DNA of 64,000 nucleotides. Origin: JACCXG01 sp963750935 (GTDB lineage: Bacteria > Acidobacteriota > Vicinamibacteria > Vicinamibacterales > 2-12-FULL-66-21). The stretch spans positions 152,791 to 216,790 of the forward strand of contig CAVVSR010000016.1 in assembly GCA_963750935.1 (NCBI GenBank), in the 5' to 3' direction. The notes under the pieces were generated by a model that had not been told where the DNA came from, ran no database searches, and saw only the letters and a list, made by a program, of their open reading frames with translations. A program made the position numbers and the translations under genes. This document shows, in pieces, positions 38,590 to 47,821 of the stretch; position 1 is the stretch's first letter; every line of letters starts with the position of its first letter.

Positions 38590-39162
38590 TCAGCACCCGA
38601 GACGGGGATCGAAGCAGCGGCGGCAGCGCGCCTCGTAGGTGCCCTGCGCGCCGACGAGCACGCGCGCGCTGCTGGCGACCAGGCGCTGGGTGTGATTGGC
38701 CGGGGCGCCGCACACCATGCAGATGGCGAGCGTCTTGGTGATGTATTCGGCAATCGCCAGCAGCTGGGGAATCGGCTCGAACGGCTTGCCGAGATAGTCC
38801 TGGTCCAGGCCCGCCACCAGGACCCGCTTGCCCTGATCCGCCAGCGTGCAGCACACCGCCGGCAGCTCCTGATCGAAGAACTGCCCCTCGTCGATGCCGA
38901 CGACCTCGGTATCCGGCCGCACCCGCTCCAGCAGCTCCCGCGCCGTGCCGACGTTCTCGGACGCGATGCGCATGTCGCTGTGCGAGATGATGTGGTCCTC
39001 GCCGAAGCGGTTGTCGATGGTCGGCTTGAAGATCTGCACCCGGCGCCTGGCGATCTGCTCGCGGCGCAGCCGCCGGATCAGCTCCTCGCTCTTGCCGCTG
39101 AACATGCTGCCGGCGATGACCTCGATCCAGCCCAGCCCGGGACGCGTCTGGTTGATGTCCAC
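38590..39162 (-). CDS. tdk: Thymidine kinase
   Basis: Salvage phosphorylation of thymidine. 190 residues: P-loop IAGSMFSGKSEELI, acidic VVGIDEGQFFD, lasso and zinc Cys pairs (CMVCG and CRRCF). The GTG at 39162 lies just after the efp stop, suggesting one operon. Confidence 0.96.
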   Translation of the reverse strand: MDINQTRPGLGWIEVIAGSMFSGKSEELIRRLRREQIARRRVQIFKPTIDNRFGEDHIISHSDMRIASENVGTARELLERVRPDTEVVGIDEGQFFDQELPAVCCTLADQGKRVLVAGLDQDYLGKPFEPIPQLLAIAEYITKTLAICMVCGAPANHTQRLVASSARVLVGAQGTYEARCRRCFDPRLGC

Positions 39163-39165
39163 GTG

Positions 39166-39729
39166 TCAGGCGCGCGACAGATACTCGCCGGTGTCGGTGC
39201 TGACGCGCACGCGATCGCCGGTGTTCACGAACGGCGGCACCTGCACGACGAGGCCGGTCTCGAGACGCGCCGGCTTGACCTGCGCGCTGGCGGTCGCGCC
39301 CTTGATGCCCGGGGCGGTGTCCTCGACCTTGAGATCCACCGTGACCGGCAGCTCGATGCCGACCGGCTCGGCGCCGTAGAACTCGACGTTGATCACCGAG
39401 TCGGGGACGATGTAGTTGACCGCCTCACCCAGCGCCTCCTCCGAGATGTGCAGCTGCTCGTAGGTGTCGGTGTCCATGAAATGGAACGAGTCCCCGTCGC
39501 GATAGAGGTACTGCATCGCGCGCTCGTCCAGGGTCGCCCGCTCCACCGAGTCTTCCGAGCGCAGCTTCTGGTCCGACAGCGAGCCGTTGCGGATGTTGCG
39601 GAATTTCACCCGCACGAACCCGCGGAGGTTGCCGGGGGTGACGTGCTGCAGCTCCAGCACGCGGAACAGGTCCTCGCCGACCTTGATCAGCATCCCCTTC
39701 TTCATTCGAGTCGCTTGAATTGAGCTCAT
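39166..39729 (-). CDS. efp: Elongation factor P, with an unmodified-type loop
   Basis: Rescues ribosomes stalled on proline runs. 187 residues with three beta-barrel domains. The domain-I loop reads TPGNLRGFVRVKFRN: the position that is Lys34 (modified) in E. coli EF-P is Asn. ATG at 39729 has a weak ribosome-binding site; an internal Met nine codons in is an alternative. Divergent from hsp20 across the heptad array. Confidence 0.94.
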   Translation of the reverse strand: MSSIQATRMKKGMLIKVGEDLFRVLELQHVTPGNLRGFVRVKFRNIRNGSLSDQKLRSEDSVERATLDERAMQYLYRDGDSFHFMDTDTYEQLHISEEALGEAVNYIVPDSVINVEFYGAEPVGIELPVTVDLKVEDTAPGIKGATASAQVKPARLETGLVVQVPPFVNTGDRVRVSTDTGEYLSRA

Positions 39730-39804
39730 ATAGTCCTGATCTGGATAGCCCGAAACTTCGGAATTTTACTACGGCGGGGCTGCACATGGCACGCCGCCCG
39801 TGGA

Positions 39805-39908
39805 GCACGTCCGCACCCGGCACGTGGCACGTCGAGCACGTGCGCACGTAGCCCGTGGCACGTAGCACGTCGAGCACGTCCGCACGTAGCACGTGGCACG
39901 TAGCACGT
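39805..39908. repeat. Intergenic heptad array with a 38-bp higher-order repeat (AGCACGT/GGCACGT units)
   Basis: GCACGT or a one-base variant recurs at 39805, 39820, 39827, 39836, 39844, 39851, 39858, 39865, 39874, 39882, 39889, 39896 and 39903. Spacings 9,8,7,7,7 repeat, so 39833-39870 and 39871-39908 are two 38-bp copies with two differences. It lies between the divergent efp and hsp20 genes, close to the Hsp20 start at 39924. Confidence 0.88.
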
Positions 39909-39923
39909 GGTACGATCGGCCCC

Positions 39924-40329
39924 ATGCCGTGCGACCCCCTCGGAGACCTGCGGGCCTGGCAGGAGCGGCTGGAGCGGCTCACCCGGCATCAAGGCGAACC
40001 GTGGTCGCCGCCCATCGACGTCTACGAGACCGATCGCTCGGTACATCATCACCGCCGAAGTGCCCGGGCTGAGCCGCGACCAGGTGCACATCGCGGTCGA
40101 GGACGCCCGGCTCACGATTGAAGGGCGCCGCGAGGCCCGGCCGGGCGGCGGCACGACCGCGGTCCACTACCATCAGGTCGAGCGCGGCCATGGCGCCTTC
40201 AGGCGCACGTTCGAGTTCTCGGCGCAGATCGATTCGAACCAGGTGACGGCCGACCTCGCCGACGGGGTGCTCACGATTGCCGTCCCGAAAGTGCCCGCGA
40301 CACCGGCGCGGAAAATCGAAGTCCAGTAA
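39924..40329 (+). CDS. Hsp20/alpha-crystallin small heat-shock protein, with a +1 frame break
   Basis: About 134 residues after correction. N-terminal arm (DPLGDLRAWQERLERL), alpha-crystallin domain beginning PPIDVYETDRSYIITAEVPG, with VTADLADGVLTIAVPK at the end (the GVLxIxxPK signature). One base must be dropped in GG at 40040-40041. ATG at 39924. The heptad array upstream may affect its expression. Confidence 0.9.
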
Positions 40330-40340
40330 CGGCCCCCATC

Positions 40341-41512
40341 ATGATTAGACGCGTCCTGGTCTTCGTCACCTTCGTCAGCCTCGGGTTGGTGGGCGGCCTG
40401 GTCCTCACGGGCCGGATGCCCACCGCCGAGGAGAGCACCGCTGCCCAGGCGCCGGCCGCGCAGGCACCGGCCGCGCAGCCGGCCGGCCGCCGCCGCCGCC
40501 GTCCCCCGCCGTCGCCGGGCTGCCCGACCTGACCAACATCGCGCAGCGCGCAATCGACAGCGTCACCAACATCTCGTCGACGCAGGTGGTGCGCTCGCCC
40601 ATCACCAACGACCCGTTCTTCCGCTTCTTCTTCCGCGAGGACGATCTCTACCGCGAACGTCGCCAGCAGAGCCTCGGCTCCGGCGTCGTGGTCTCGGCGG
40701 ACGGCTACGTCCTGACCAACCACCACGTCGTCGGCAGCGCCGGCGCCGACGTGCGGGTCGGGCTCACCGACAAGCGCGAGCTGCGCGCCAAGGTCGTCGG
40801 CACCGACGAGTGGACCGACATAGCCGTCCTGAAGCTGGAAGCGACGAACCTGCCGGTGCTGCCGTGGGGTGACTCGTCGAAGCTGCGGGTCGCCGAATGG
40901 GTGCTGGCGATCGGCAACCCGTTCCAGCTCAATCAGACCGTCACCCTCGGCATCGTCAGCGCCACCAACCGCCGCCTCGAAGGGCGCGTGTCGGCCTACG
41001 AGGACTTCATCCAGACCGATGCCGCGATCAACCCCGGCAACTCCGGCGGCGCGCTGATCAACGGGCGCGGTGAACTGGTCGGCATCAACACCGCGATCTA
41101 CTCGGAATCGGGCGGCTACCAGGGCATCGGCTTCGCCGTGCCGAGCAACCTCGCCCGGCACGTGATGGACGACATCATCAAGTACGGCGGGGTGCGGCGC
41201 GGCACGTTGCGCGGCATCCAGCTCCAGCCGATGTCGCCGCAGATCGCCGCCGAGCTCGGCGCGCCCAACGCCCGGGGCGTGGTGATCGTCCGCATCGAAC
41301 CGCGGTCGGACGCGTATGTGGCCGGCCTTCGTCAGTACGACATCGTGGTCAGCTTCAACGGCACCCGCATCGACGACGCGTCGCAGTTCATCCGGCTGCT
41401 CGCGGACGCGGAGATCGGCAGCTCGGTCGCCCTCACGGTCATTCGCGAAGGCCGCCAGCGGACGATCAAGGTCGTCGTCGAGCAGGCGTCAGGCGCGCGG
41501 ACGCGGGTGTAG
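40341..41512 (+). CDS. DegP/HtrA-like serine protease with one PDZ domain, frame break in a proline linker
   Basis: About 390 residues after correction. N-terminal membrane anchor or signal (VLVFVTFVSLGLVGGLVLTG), Pro/Ala linker, then the S1C protease: His in LTNHHVV, Asp in WTDIAVLKLE, Ser in NPGNSGGALI, followed by one PDZ domain (GVVIVRIEPRSDAYVAGL). The anchor lies in another frame; a missing C in CCCCC at 40503-40507 would restore ...PAVAGLPDLTN.... Probably a periplasmic quality-control protease (DegS/DegQ-like). Placed directly after Hsp20. Confidence 0.88.
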
Positions 41513-41531
41513 GGTCGCCTCGCTTCGCTCG

Positions 41532-41599
41532 GCCAGTTGCCAGTTGCCAGTTGCCAGTTCGCCAGTTCCCGGCACCTTGGAAGTTGGGAGTTGGGAGTT
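41532..41599. repeat. Intergenic heptad array (GCCAGTT x5, then GGGAGTT units)
   Basis: GCCAGTT at 41532, 41539, 41546 and 41553, then once more at 41561; after an 11-base spacer, GGAAGTT (41579) and GGGAGTT (41586, 41593). All units end AGTT. It lies between the convergent protease and glycosylase genes. The reverse complement of GCCAGTT (AACTGGC) matches a unit of the array at 24606. Confidence 0.88.
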
Positions 41600-41604
41600 G
41601 ACGT

Positions 41605-42240
41605 TTAGCCTCCCGCCCGCCTCCTCCCCGCCCTGGTTCCGCTCTTGAACGCCGACACGGCGCGGCTGCCTGACGCGGCACAGCGCCACGGATGGTCCTG
41701 TCCGACGCTGATGCCGACCCGGGCGCCCCAAAGCACCTCGCGCTCCGGCAGCCCCCGGTCTTCGATGCGCAGCGCGCTCGACGTCAGATCCAGAAGGTTG
41801 TGTCGCAGCGAGATGCCGAGCGCGCGCGTCAGATTGCCCGGACCGCGGCAGAGCTCGTCGGTCTCGACATCGGCGGCATGCCTCGTCGTGCCGCGGACGC
41901 GACGACGCCGCATCAGCGCCTGCCCCTCCAGCGGCTCGAGGGCGCGAATCAACACCGCCGCCGGCGACCCTTCAGCCTCCGTGACCGCGTTCACCAGATA
42001 GTGGATGCCGTAATTCAAGTAGACGTACGCCATCCCGGGTCGGCCGTAGAGCGGCGCATTGCGGGTCGTGGGACCGGGGGCGGCGTGACAGGCGGGATCG
42101 GACTCGCCGATGTAGGCCTCGGTTTCGACGATGACGCCGGAGGCGAGCCCCTGGCGGGTCTCGTGCACCAGCACCTTGCCGATCAGATCCCGCGCGACGT
42201 CGAGCGTCGGACGCGCGTAGAACTCGCGCGGGAGAATCAC
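41605..42240 (-). CDS. 3-methyladenine DNA glycosylase (AAG/MPG family)
   Basis: Excises alkylated purines. 211 residues: ARDLIGKVLVH, GVIVETEAYIG (catalytic Glu), YGRPGMAYVYLNYGIHY, CRGPGNLTRALGI. The C-terminus past WRCAASGSRAVS is basic and extended. GTG at 42240 overlaps the HEAT-protein stop. Repair theme shared with uvrA nearby. Confidence 0.93.
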   Translation of the reverse strand: MILPREFYARPTLDVARDLIGKVLVHETRQGLASGVIVETEAYIGESDPACHAAPGPTTRNAPLYGRPGMAYVYLNYGIHYLVNAVTEAEGSPAAVLIRALEPLEGQALMRRRRVRGTTRHAADVETDELCRGPGNLTRALGISLRHNLLDLTSSALRIEDRGLPEREVLWGARVGISVGQDHPWRCAASGSRAVSAFKSGTRAGRRRAGG

Positions 42241-43466
42241 AGCGATCGGCGGATCTTGATCCGTTCGACGGCCCGCGTCGCGGCCTGCACGACGTCGCGG
42301 TCGCGATCCTTCAGATCGCGAAGCGCGGCGAGTGAGGCGTCGCCGCCAATCTCGCCGAGCACCTCGGCGATCGCCGCGCGCATGGCCTCGTCGGGCTCCT
42401 GCAGGCTGGGCAGCAGTTGCTTCTCGATGGACGGACCGAATTCGAACAGGTAGTCCTGCACCTGCACGGACGTCTTCGCGTCCGGAAGGAACTCGATCAG
42501 GCGTGCGACGTAGTTGCGCCCGAGTTTCTGCAGCGCGTACTGCATCGCGGCGCGAACCATCGCCGAGGGATCGTTGCCGGCGCCGGTTTCGAGCGCCGCG
42601 ATCGCGCTCTTGTCACCGGCCCGGCCAAGGCCTTCCGCGGCGGCCCGGCGCACGTATTCGTCGCGATCGGTCAGCCTGGACGCGAAGAGCGCGACGCTCG
42701 ACGGGTGGGCGATGCGGGCCAGGCCGTCGAGTGCCGACCATGCACCCTCGCCCCGCCCGTAGAACTTGAGCTGTTCGGTCAGCGCCGTCACCGCGCGCTC
42801 GTCCTTGAGCATGCCGAGCGACCGCATCGCCGCGTAGCGGACGTCGGCGTTCGAGTCGCTGACGCTCTTCATCAGCGTATCGGCGGCGGCTGTGACTCCC
42901 AGCCGTCCCGCGATGCGCGCGGCCGCGGCCCGAATCGCGGGATCGTAGTGATCGAGCGCCTTGATCAGCAGCTGCTCGGCCTCCTGCGTCAGCGGCGATC
43001 TCGCGATCGTGCCCATCGCGTACGCGGCCTCGAACCGCACCCGCTCGTTCTCGTCGTCCACGGCCTTGAGCAGGGCCATCACGACTTCCGGGGGCGCGGG
43101 ACGCGGCCACACCGCGAGCGGGCCCAGATCGAACGCGGTCGCCGCGGCGCCACGGTTGCGCACCTCGACGAACCCGACGCGGCGACGCTGCGGGATGTCC
43201 TCGACGAGGAAGAACGACAGCTCCGCGGCGATCGCCTCCAGCTGAATCGGGTCGAGCGGATCGTTGACCAGGGCGGCGAGCGGCACGACGGCCTCCGGGT
43301 ACCTGGCCTCGCGCAGCAGCCGCACGGCATTGAGCCGCGCCTTGGGGTCGGGGTTCCGGAGGTTCCGCACCACGTCCTCGTAGCGCGCCTGCTGCGCCAC
43401 GGCGACGCCCGCCGCGCTGAAGACCAGCAACGCCGCGGCGATGTTTCTGGCTTTACGCATCTGCAT
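42237..43466 (-). CDS. Exported HEAT-repeat protein
   Basis: 409 residues. Signal peptide (NIAAALLVFSAAGVAVAQ) followed by HEAT/PBS-lyase-like repeats about 31 residues long (VRFEAAYAMGTIARS, IRAAAARIAGRLGV, VRYAAMRSLGMLKDE, VRRAAAEGLGRAGD). Forms a curved helical scaffold, probably periplasmic. ATG at 43466. Function unknown; its translation is probably coupled to the glycosylase gene. Confidence 0.85.
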   Translation of the reverse strand: MQMRKARNIAAALLVFSAAGVAVAQQARYEDVVRNLRNPDPKARLNAVRLLREARYPEAVVPLAALVNDPLDPIQLEAIAAELSFFLVEDIPQRRRVGFVEVRNRGAAATAFDLGPLAVWPRPAPPEVVMALLKAVDDENERVRFEAAYAMGTIARSPLTQEAEQLLIKALDHYDPAIRAAAARIAGRLGVTAAADTLMKSVSDSNADVRYAAMRSLGMLKDERAVTALTEQLKFYGRGEGAWSALDGLARIAHPSSVALFASRLTDRDEYVRRAAAEGLGRAGDKSAIAALETGAGNDPSAMVRAAMQYALQKLGRNYVARLIEFLPDAKTSVQVQDYLFEFGPSIEKQLLPSLQEPDEAMRAAIAEVLGEIGGDASLAALRDLKDRDRDVVQAATRAVERIKIRRSL

Positions 43467-43504
43467 TCCCACCACGCGTCCGGGTCTCGACTCCGCGATC
43501 CGTC

Positions 43505-46435
43505 TCAGCTCTTCGTCGCGCCATAGGCGTTCGACCGGCCGACCGCGAGCACGTCGCGAAGGTAGCGGCCGGTGTGCGACGCGGCGTTCTGGACGATCTG
43601 CTCGGGCGTCCCGATCGCGATGATCTCCCCGCCCTCGGCGCCTCCTTCCGGGCCGAGGTCGATGACCCAGTCCGCGGTCTTGATGACGTCGAGGTTGTGT
43701 TCGATGACCAGCAGGCTGTGCCCCGCCTGCAGGAGCTTCCTGAACGCGGCGAGGAGCTTGGCGATGTCGTCGAAGTGCAGCCCGGTGGTCGGCTCGTCGA
43801 GGATGTAGAGGACGCGGTCGCCGCTCTGCGACGACAGGTGCGCGGCAATCTTGATCCGCTGCGCTTCGCCGCCGGAGAGCGTCGTCGCCGGCTGCCCGAG
43901 GCGCAGGTAGCTGAGGCCGATCTCGTCCAGCACCTGCAGCCGCCGCAGCACTTTCGGCGAGCTGCTGAAGAAGGTGAGCGCCTCGCGCACCGTCATGTCG
44001 AGCACCTGGTCGACGCCGCGCCCGCGGTACTTCACTTCGAGCACCTGCGGCTTGAAGCGCTTGCCTTCGCACTGCTCGCACGGCACGAACACGTCGGCGA
44101 GGAACTGCATCTCGACCTTGACTTCCCCTTCGCCCTCGCAGGCTTCGCAGCGGCCGCCCGGCACGTTGAAGGAGAAATGACTCGCGGTCAACCCGCGCGA
44201 CCGGGCGTCCTTCGTGGACGCGAACAGCTCCCGGATCGGATCGAACGCCTTCAGGTAGGTGACCGGGTTCGATCGCGGCGTCCGGCCGATCGGCGCCTGA
44301 TCGACCAGCACCACGTCGGTCACGAACTCCGCGCCTTCGAGCTTGCGATGAGCGCCGACGCGGCGGTCCCAGTCACCCTTGACGCGCTTCAGCGCCGCGT
44401 AGATGACGTCGTGCACCAGCGTGCTCTTGCCCGACCCGCTGACGCCGGTCACGCAGGTGAGCAGGCCGAGCGGAATCTCCACGTCCACGCCCTTGAGGTT
44501 GTGTTCCGACGCCCCGAGAACCCGGATGCGCTGGTTGGTCGGCCGGCGTCGGACGGCGGGCACCGGAATCGCGAGCTCGTCGCGGAGGTACTTGGCGGTC
44601 AGCGATCGCGGCTCCAGGAGCAGGGCCTCGAGCGTCCCCGAGAACACCACGCGGCCGCCCTGCTCACCGGCGCCGAGCCCCATGTCGACGACGGTGTCGG
44701 CGACGCGGATCATGTCGGCGTCGTGCTCGACGACCAGCACCGTGTTGCCCTGGTCGCGGAGCTGCCGCAGGATCGCGATCAGCCGCTCGTTGTCGCGTGA
44801 GTGCAGACCAATCGAGGGCTCGTCGAGCACGTAGAGCGTGTCCACCAGCGCCGACCCCAGCGAGGTCGCGAGGTTGATCCGCTGCGACTCGCCGCCCGAG
44901 AGCGTGGACGACAGCCGATCGAGCGTCAGGTAGTCGAGACCGACGTCGCGCAGGAACCCGAGGCGCTTGCGGATCTCGCGCAGCACCTTGTCGGCAATCG
45001 CCGCATCCTTCTCCGACAGCTCCAGCGCCGCGAAGAAGGCGTCGGCCTCGCGCACCGTCAGGCCGCAGACGATGTCGATGGTCTGGCCGCCGACCTTGAC
45101 GTCGCGCGCCTCGCGGCGGAGGCGGGCGCCGGAGCACTCGGGGCAGGTCAGGTAGCCGCGATAGCGGCTCAGGAAGACGCGGACGTGGACCTTGTACTTC
45201 TTGCGCTCGAGCCAGCGGAAGAACCCCTTGACGCCCTCGAAGCTCGCGCCGTCACCGTCGATGACGAACCGCTTCTCGTCGTCGCTCAGCTCGACCCAGG
45301 GCACGTCGAGGCGGACGCGGCCCCGCGCCGCGCGCTTGAGCTCGGTCAGCTGCGCCCGGTAGTGGGGCTTGCTCCACGGCTCGATCGCGTTGTCCTGAAT
45401 CGACTTGGACGGATCGGGCACCACCAGCCCCATATCGAGCTCGATGATGTTGCCGAAGCCATGGCACAGCGGGCAGGCGCCGAACGGGTTGTTGAACGAG
45501 AACAGGCGCGGCTGCGGCACCTCATAGGGAATGTTGCAGGTACGGCATTCGAACCGCTCGCTGAAGCGGTGCGTGGTGGAGGGCTGTCCGGCATCAGCCG
45601 GCAACTCGACCGCGAACGCCGCACCACCCCCTTCGACATACGCGGTCTCGATGGAGTCGGTGAGCCGCGCCTGGAGGTCTCCTTCGATCTTCAGCCGATC
45701 GACGATGACCTGCAGCGCCGGCCGATCCTTGAGGGACAGCGTCTCGACGTCTTCGAGCGCGACGGTCTGGCCGTCGACCAGCAGCCGGCCGAATCCCTTG
45801 CGGCGCAGCGCCGCAATCGTCTCCGCGATCGAGTCGACCAGCCCGGGGAGCGCCATCTGCGGCGCGGGGGTCTCCTCGTCTGCGGTCCCCTCGCTCCGCT
45901 CCTCGTCGTCCCCGTCCTGCGCCGGCGACAGCGGCGCGGAGGCGAGCACCGGCATGTCGAACCCGACCATGATCCGGGTCCCCGCCGGAAGCGCCCCCAG
46001 CCGGCGTGCCACGACCTCCGCCGTCTCGCGGATGACTTCGCGGCCGCAGCTGCGGCAGTACGTCCGGCCGACGCGCGCGTAGAGCAGGCGAAGGTAGTCG
46101 TGGATCTCGGTGGTGGTCCCGACCGTCGACCGCGGATTGCGGATGCTGTTCTTCTGCCGGATCGCAATCGCCGGACAGATGCCTTCGATCGAATCGATGT
46201 CCGGCTTCTCCATCCGCTCGAGGAACTGCCGGGCATAGGCGGACAGCGACTCGACGTACCGGCGCTGTCCCTCGGCATAAATCGTGTCGAAGGCCAGCGA
46301 CGACTTCCCGGATCCGCTGACGCCGGTCATGACGATCAGCGACCGCGGGGGCAGCGTCAGATCGACGTTCTTCAGGTTGTGCGTGCGGGCGCCGCGAACG
46401 ATGATCTGGCCCCGCTTCGGTGCAGTGCTGGACAT
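43505..46435 (-). CDS. uvrA: Excinuclease ABC subunit A
   Basis: Damage-sensing ATPase of nucleotide excision repair. 976 residues, no frame break. Two ABC ATPases: Walker A at GVSGSGKSSLAFDT and GVSGSGKSTLVHDV, signature LSGGE twice (STLSGGESQRI, TTLSGGEAQRI), zinc-binding Cys pairs (CRSCG, CRTC, CPLC, CPEC) and the CEACEGEG element. An acidic insertion (DGDDEERSEGTADEE) sits in the N-terminal ATPase. uvrC lies 7 kb away on the same strand. Confidence 0.97.
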   Translation of the reverse strand: MSSTAPKRGQIIVRGARTHNLKNVDLTLPPRSLIVMTGVSGSGKSSLAFDTIYAEGQRRYVESLSAYARQFLERMEKPDIDSIEGICPAIAIRQKNSIRNPRSTVGTTTEIHDYLRLLYARVGRTYCRSCGREVIRETAEVVARRLGALPAGTRIMVGFDMPVLASAPLSPAQDGDDEERSEGTADEETPAPQMALPGLVDSIAETIAALRRKGFGRLLVDGQTVALEDVETLSLKDRPALQVIVDRLKIEGDLQARLTDSIETAYVEGGGAAFAVELPADAGQPSTTHRFSERFECRTCNIPYEVPQPRLFSFNNPFGACPLCHGFGNIIELDMGLVVPDPSKSIQDNAIEPWSKPHYRAQLTELKRAARGRVRLDVPWVELSDDEKRFVIDGDGASFEGVKGFFRWLERKKYKVHVRVFLSRYRGYLTCPECSGARLRREARDVKVGGQTIDIVCGLTVREADAFFAALELSEKDAAIADKVLREIRKRLGFLRDVGLDYLTLDRLSSTLSGGESQRINLATSLGSALVDTLYVLDEPSIGLHSRDNERLIAILRQLRDQGNTVLVVEHDADMIRVADTVVDMGLGAGEQGGRVVFSGTLEALLLEPRSLTAKYLRDELAIPVPAVRRRPTNQRIRVLGASEHNLKGVDVEIPLGLLTCVTGVSGSGKSTLVHDVIYAALKRVKGDWDRRVGAHRKLEGAEFVTDVVLVDQAPIGRTPRSNPVTYLKAFDPIRELFASTKDARSRGLTASHFSFNVPGGRCEACEGEGEVKVEMQFLADVFVPCEQCEGKRFKPQVLEVKYRGRGVDQVLDMTVREALTFFSSSPKVLRRLQVLDEIGLSYLRLGQPATTLSGGEAQRIKIAAHLSSQSGDRVLYILDEPTTGLHFDDIAKLLAAFRKLLQAGHSLLVIEHNLDVIKTADWVIDLGPEGGAEGGEIIAIGTPEQIVQNAASHTGRYLRDVLAVGRSNAYGATKS

Positions 46436-46637
46436 GCGGCCTATGGACTCTACTGTGCGCTCTCTTTGGAAATCCTGAACTGCCCATGGTAGCGCAGGGC
46501 TGGGTGGCCATCAACCTCGTCAACCCGACGCACCCGACGGGAGAGCCTCAGACTTCCGCCAATGTGCTATTTTGATGTGGACTTGCCGGGGGTCGCTGGG
46601 GTGGACCCGACGACGTACCGGCTTCTGAGAGGGAGTT

Positions 46638-47339
46638 GTGTCAGTCCGTCTGTTCATCGGCAACCTGCCCTACACCGCCTCCGAGGCGGAACTTCGCGAG
46701 CATCTCTCCGGCGTCGGCGCCCCAGCCCAGGTTGTGCTTCCGGTCGATCGTGAGACCGGACGCCCTCGTGGATTCGCGTTCGTCGACTACTCGGATCGCG
46801 GCGTCGCGGAGGAAGCAATCCGGCGATTCAATCAGCAGCCATTCAAGGGGCGACCTCTTGCCGTGAGCGAAGCGCGTCCGCGCGAAGAGCGCGGACCGGG
46901 AGGACCGCGACCGGGTGGATTCAGCCCTCGGCCTGGTGGATTCAGCCCGCCCCCTGGGGGGGCCCCGGGAGGTCCTCGACCGGGCGGCTTCAGCGGACCG
47001 CCCAGGCCCGGCGGCTTCGCGCCGCGCCCTGACGCAGGCGGCGCCCCCGGCGGCCCGCGCAGCCGCAACTTCGGCCCCGACGCTCCGCCGAAAAACAAAC
47101 GCAAGCCGCCGCGCAAGGACAGCGACCGCGGCCCGCGCGGTCCGATCAAGGAGCGTCCGGTCGGGCGGCTCTACGATGCGGACGAAGACTGGCGTGCACA
47201 GGACGAGGACGTGGACGTGGACAACGTCGCGACCAGCGCCAAGGACGATGAAGCCGCCGGCGAGACGACCGCCGACGCGGCTGTCGACACGACCGTCGAC
47301 ACGACCGTCGACGCGGCTGGCGACGACGACAAGGACTAG
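46638..47339 (+). CDS. RRM RNA-binding protein with a Gly/Pro/Arg-rich disordered tail
   Basis: 233 residues. One RRM (residues 1-82): RNP2 LFIGNLPY, RNP1 RGFAFVDYSD. Then about 65 residues of RPGGFS/PGG repeats, a basic Lys/Arg patch, and an acidic end with (VDTT) repeats. Like the cyanobacterial Rbp proteins or eukaryotic glycine-rich RNA-binding proteins. GTG start with GAGAGG five bases upstream; the adjacent GGGAG is too close. Stands alone. Confidence 0.88.
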   Translation: MSVRLFIGNLPYTASEAELREHLSGVGAPAQVVLPVDRETGRPRGFAFVDYSDRGVAEEAIRRFNQQPFKGRPLAVSEARPREERGPGGPRPGGFSPRPGGFSPPPGGAPGGPRPGGFSGPPRPGGFAPRPDAGGAPGGPRSRNFGPDAPPKNKRKPPRKDSDRGPRGPIKERPVGRLYDADEDWRAQDEDVDVDNVATSAKDDEAAGETTADAAVDTTVDTTVDAAGDDDKD

Positions 47340-47363
47340 GTCCGCGTCGTCGCGGGAGACTCG

Positions 47364-47765
47364 ATGAACACCCACGTCAAGGTCCTGGGCGTGCTCTACA
47401 TCGCGGTCAACGCGCTCTCGCTGCTCGGGGCGCTGTTCCTGATGCTGGTGTTCGGCGGCGCCGCGAGCATTGTCGGCGTCACCGCGGACCCGAGCGACGC
47501 GGCGGTGGCGATTCCGGTCCTCGGTATCGCCGGGACCGCGATCATCACGCTGCTGCTCTGCCTCTCCCTGCCGGGGTTGATCGCCGGCTGGGGCCTGCTC
47601 AAGCTGCAGTCATGGGCGCGCATCCTGACCATCGTCTTGTCAGTGCTGAACCTGATCTTTTTTCCATTCGGGACCGCGCTCGGCATCTACGGGCTGTGGG
47701 TCCTCTTCAACAAGGACACCGAGCGCCTGTTTTCACAGGCCCCGGCCACAACCGCCCTTAGCTGA
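47364..47765 (+). CDS. Small multi-pass membrane protein
   Basis: 133 residues with about four hydrophobic helices (VLGVLYIAVNALSLLGALF, ITLLLCLSLPGLIAG, ILTIVLSVLNLIFFPFG, plus a short one). No enzymatic motif. The family is common in Acidobacteria but I know no function. ATG at 47364, 24 bases after the RRM gene. Confidence 0.72.
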   Translation: MNTHVKVLGVLYIAVNALSLLGALFLMLVFGGAASIVGVTADPSDAAVAIPVLGIAGTAIITLLLCLSLPGLIAGWGLLKLQSWARILTIVLSVLNLIFFPFGTALGIYGLWVLFNKDTERLFSQAPATTALS

Positions 47766-47821
47766 GCCGTAGTCGTTCCGGGATCGTCGCGGTCGAGCGC
47801 GATCCTTGCAAGGCCGCAAAC

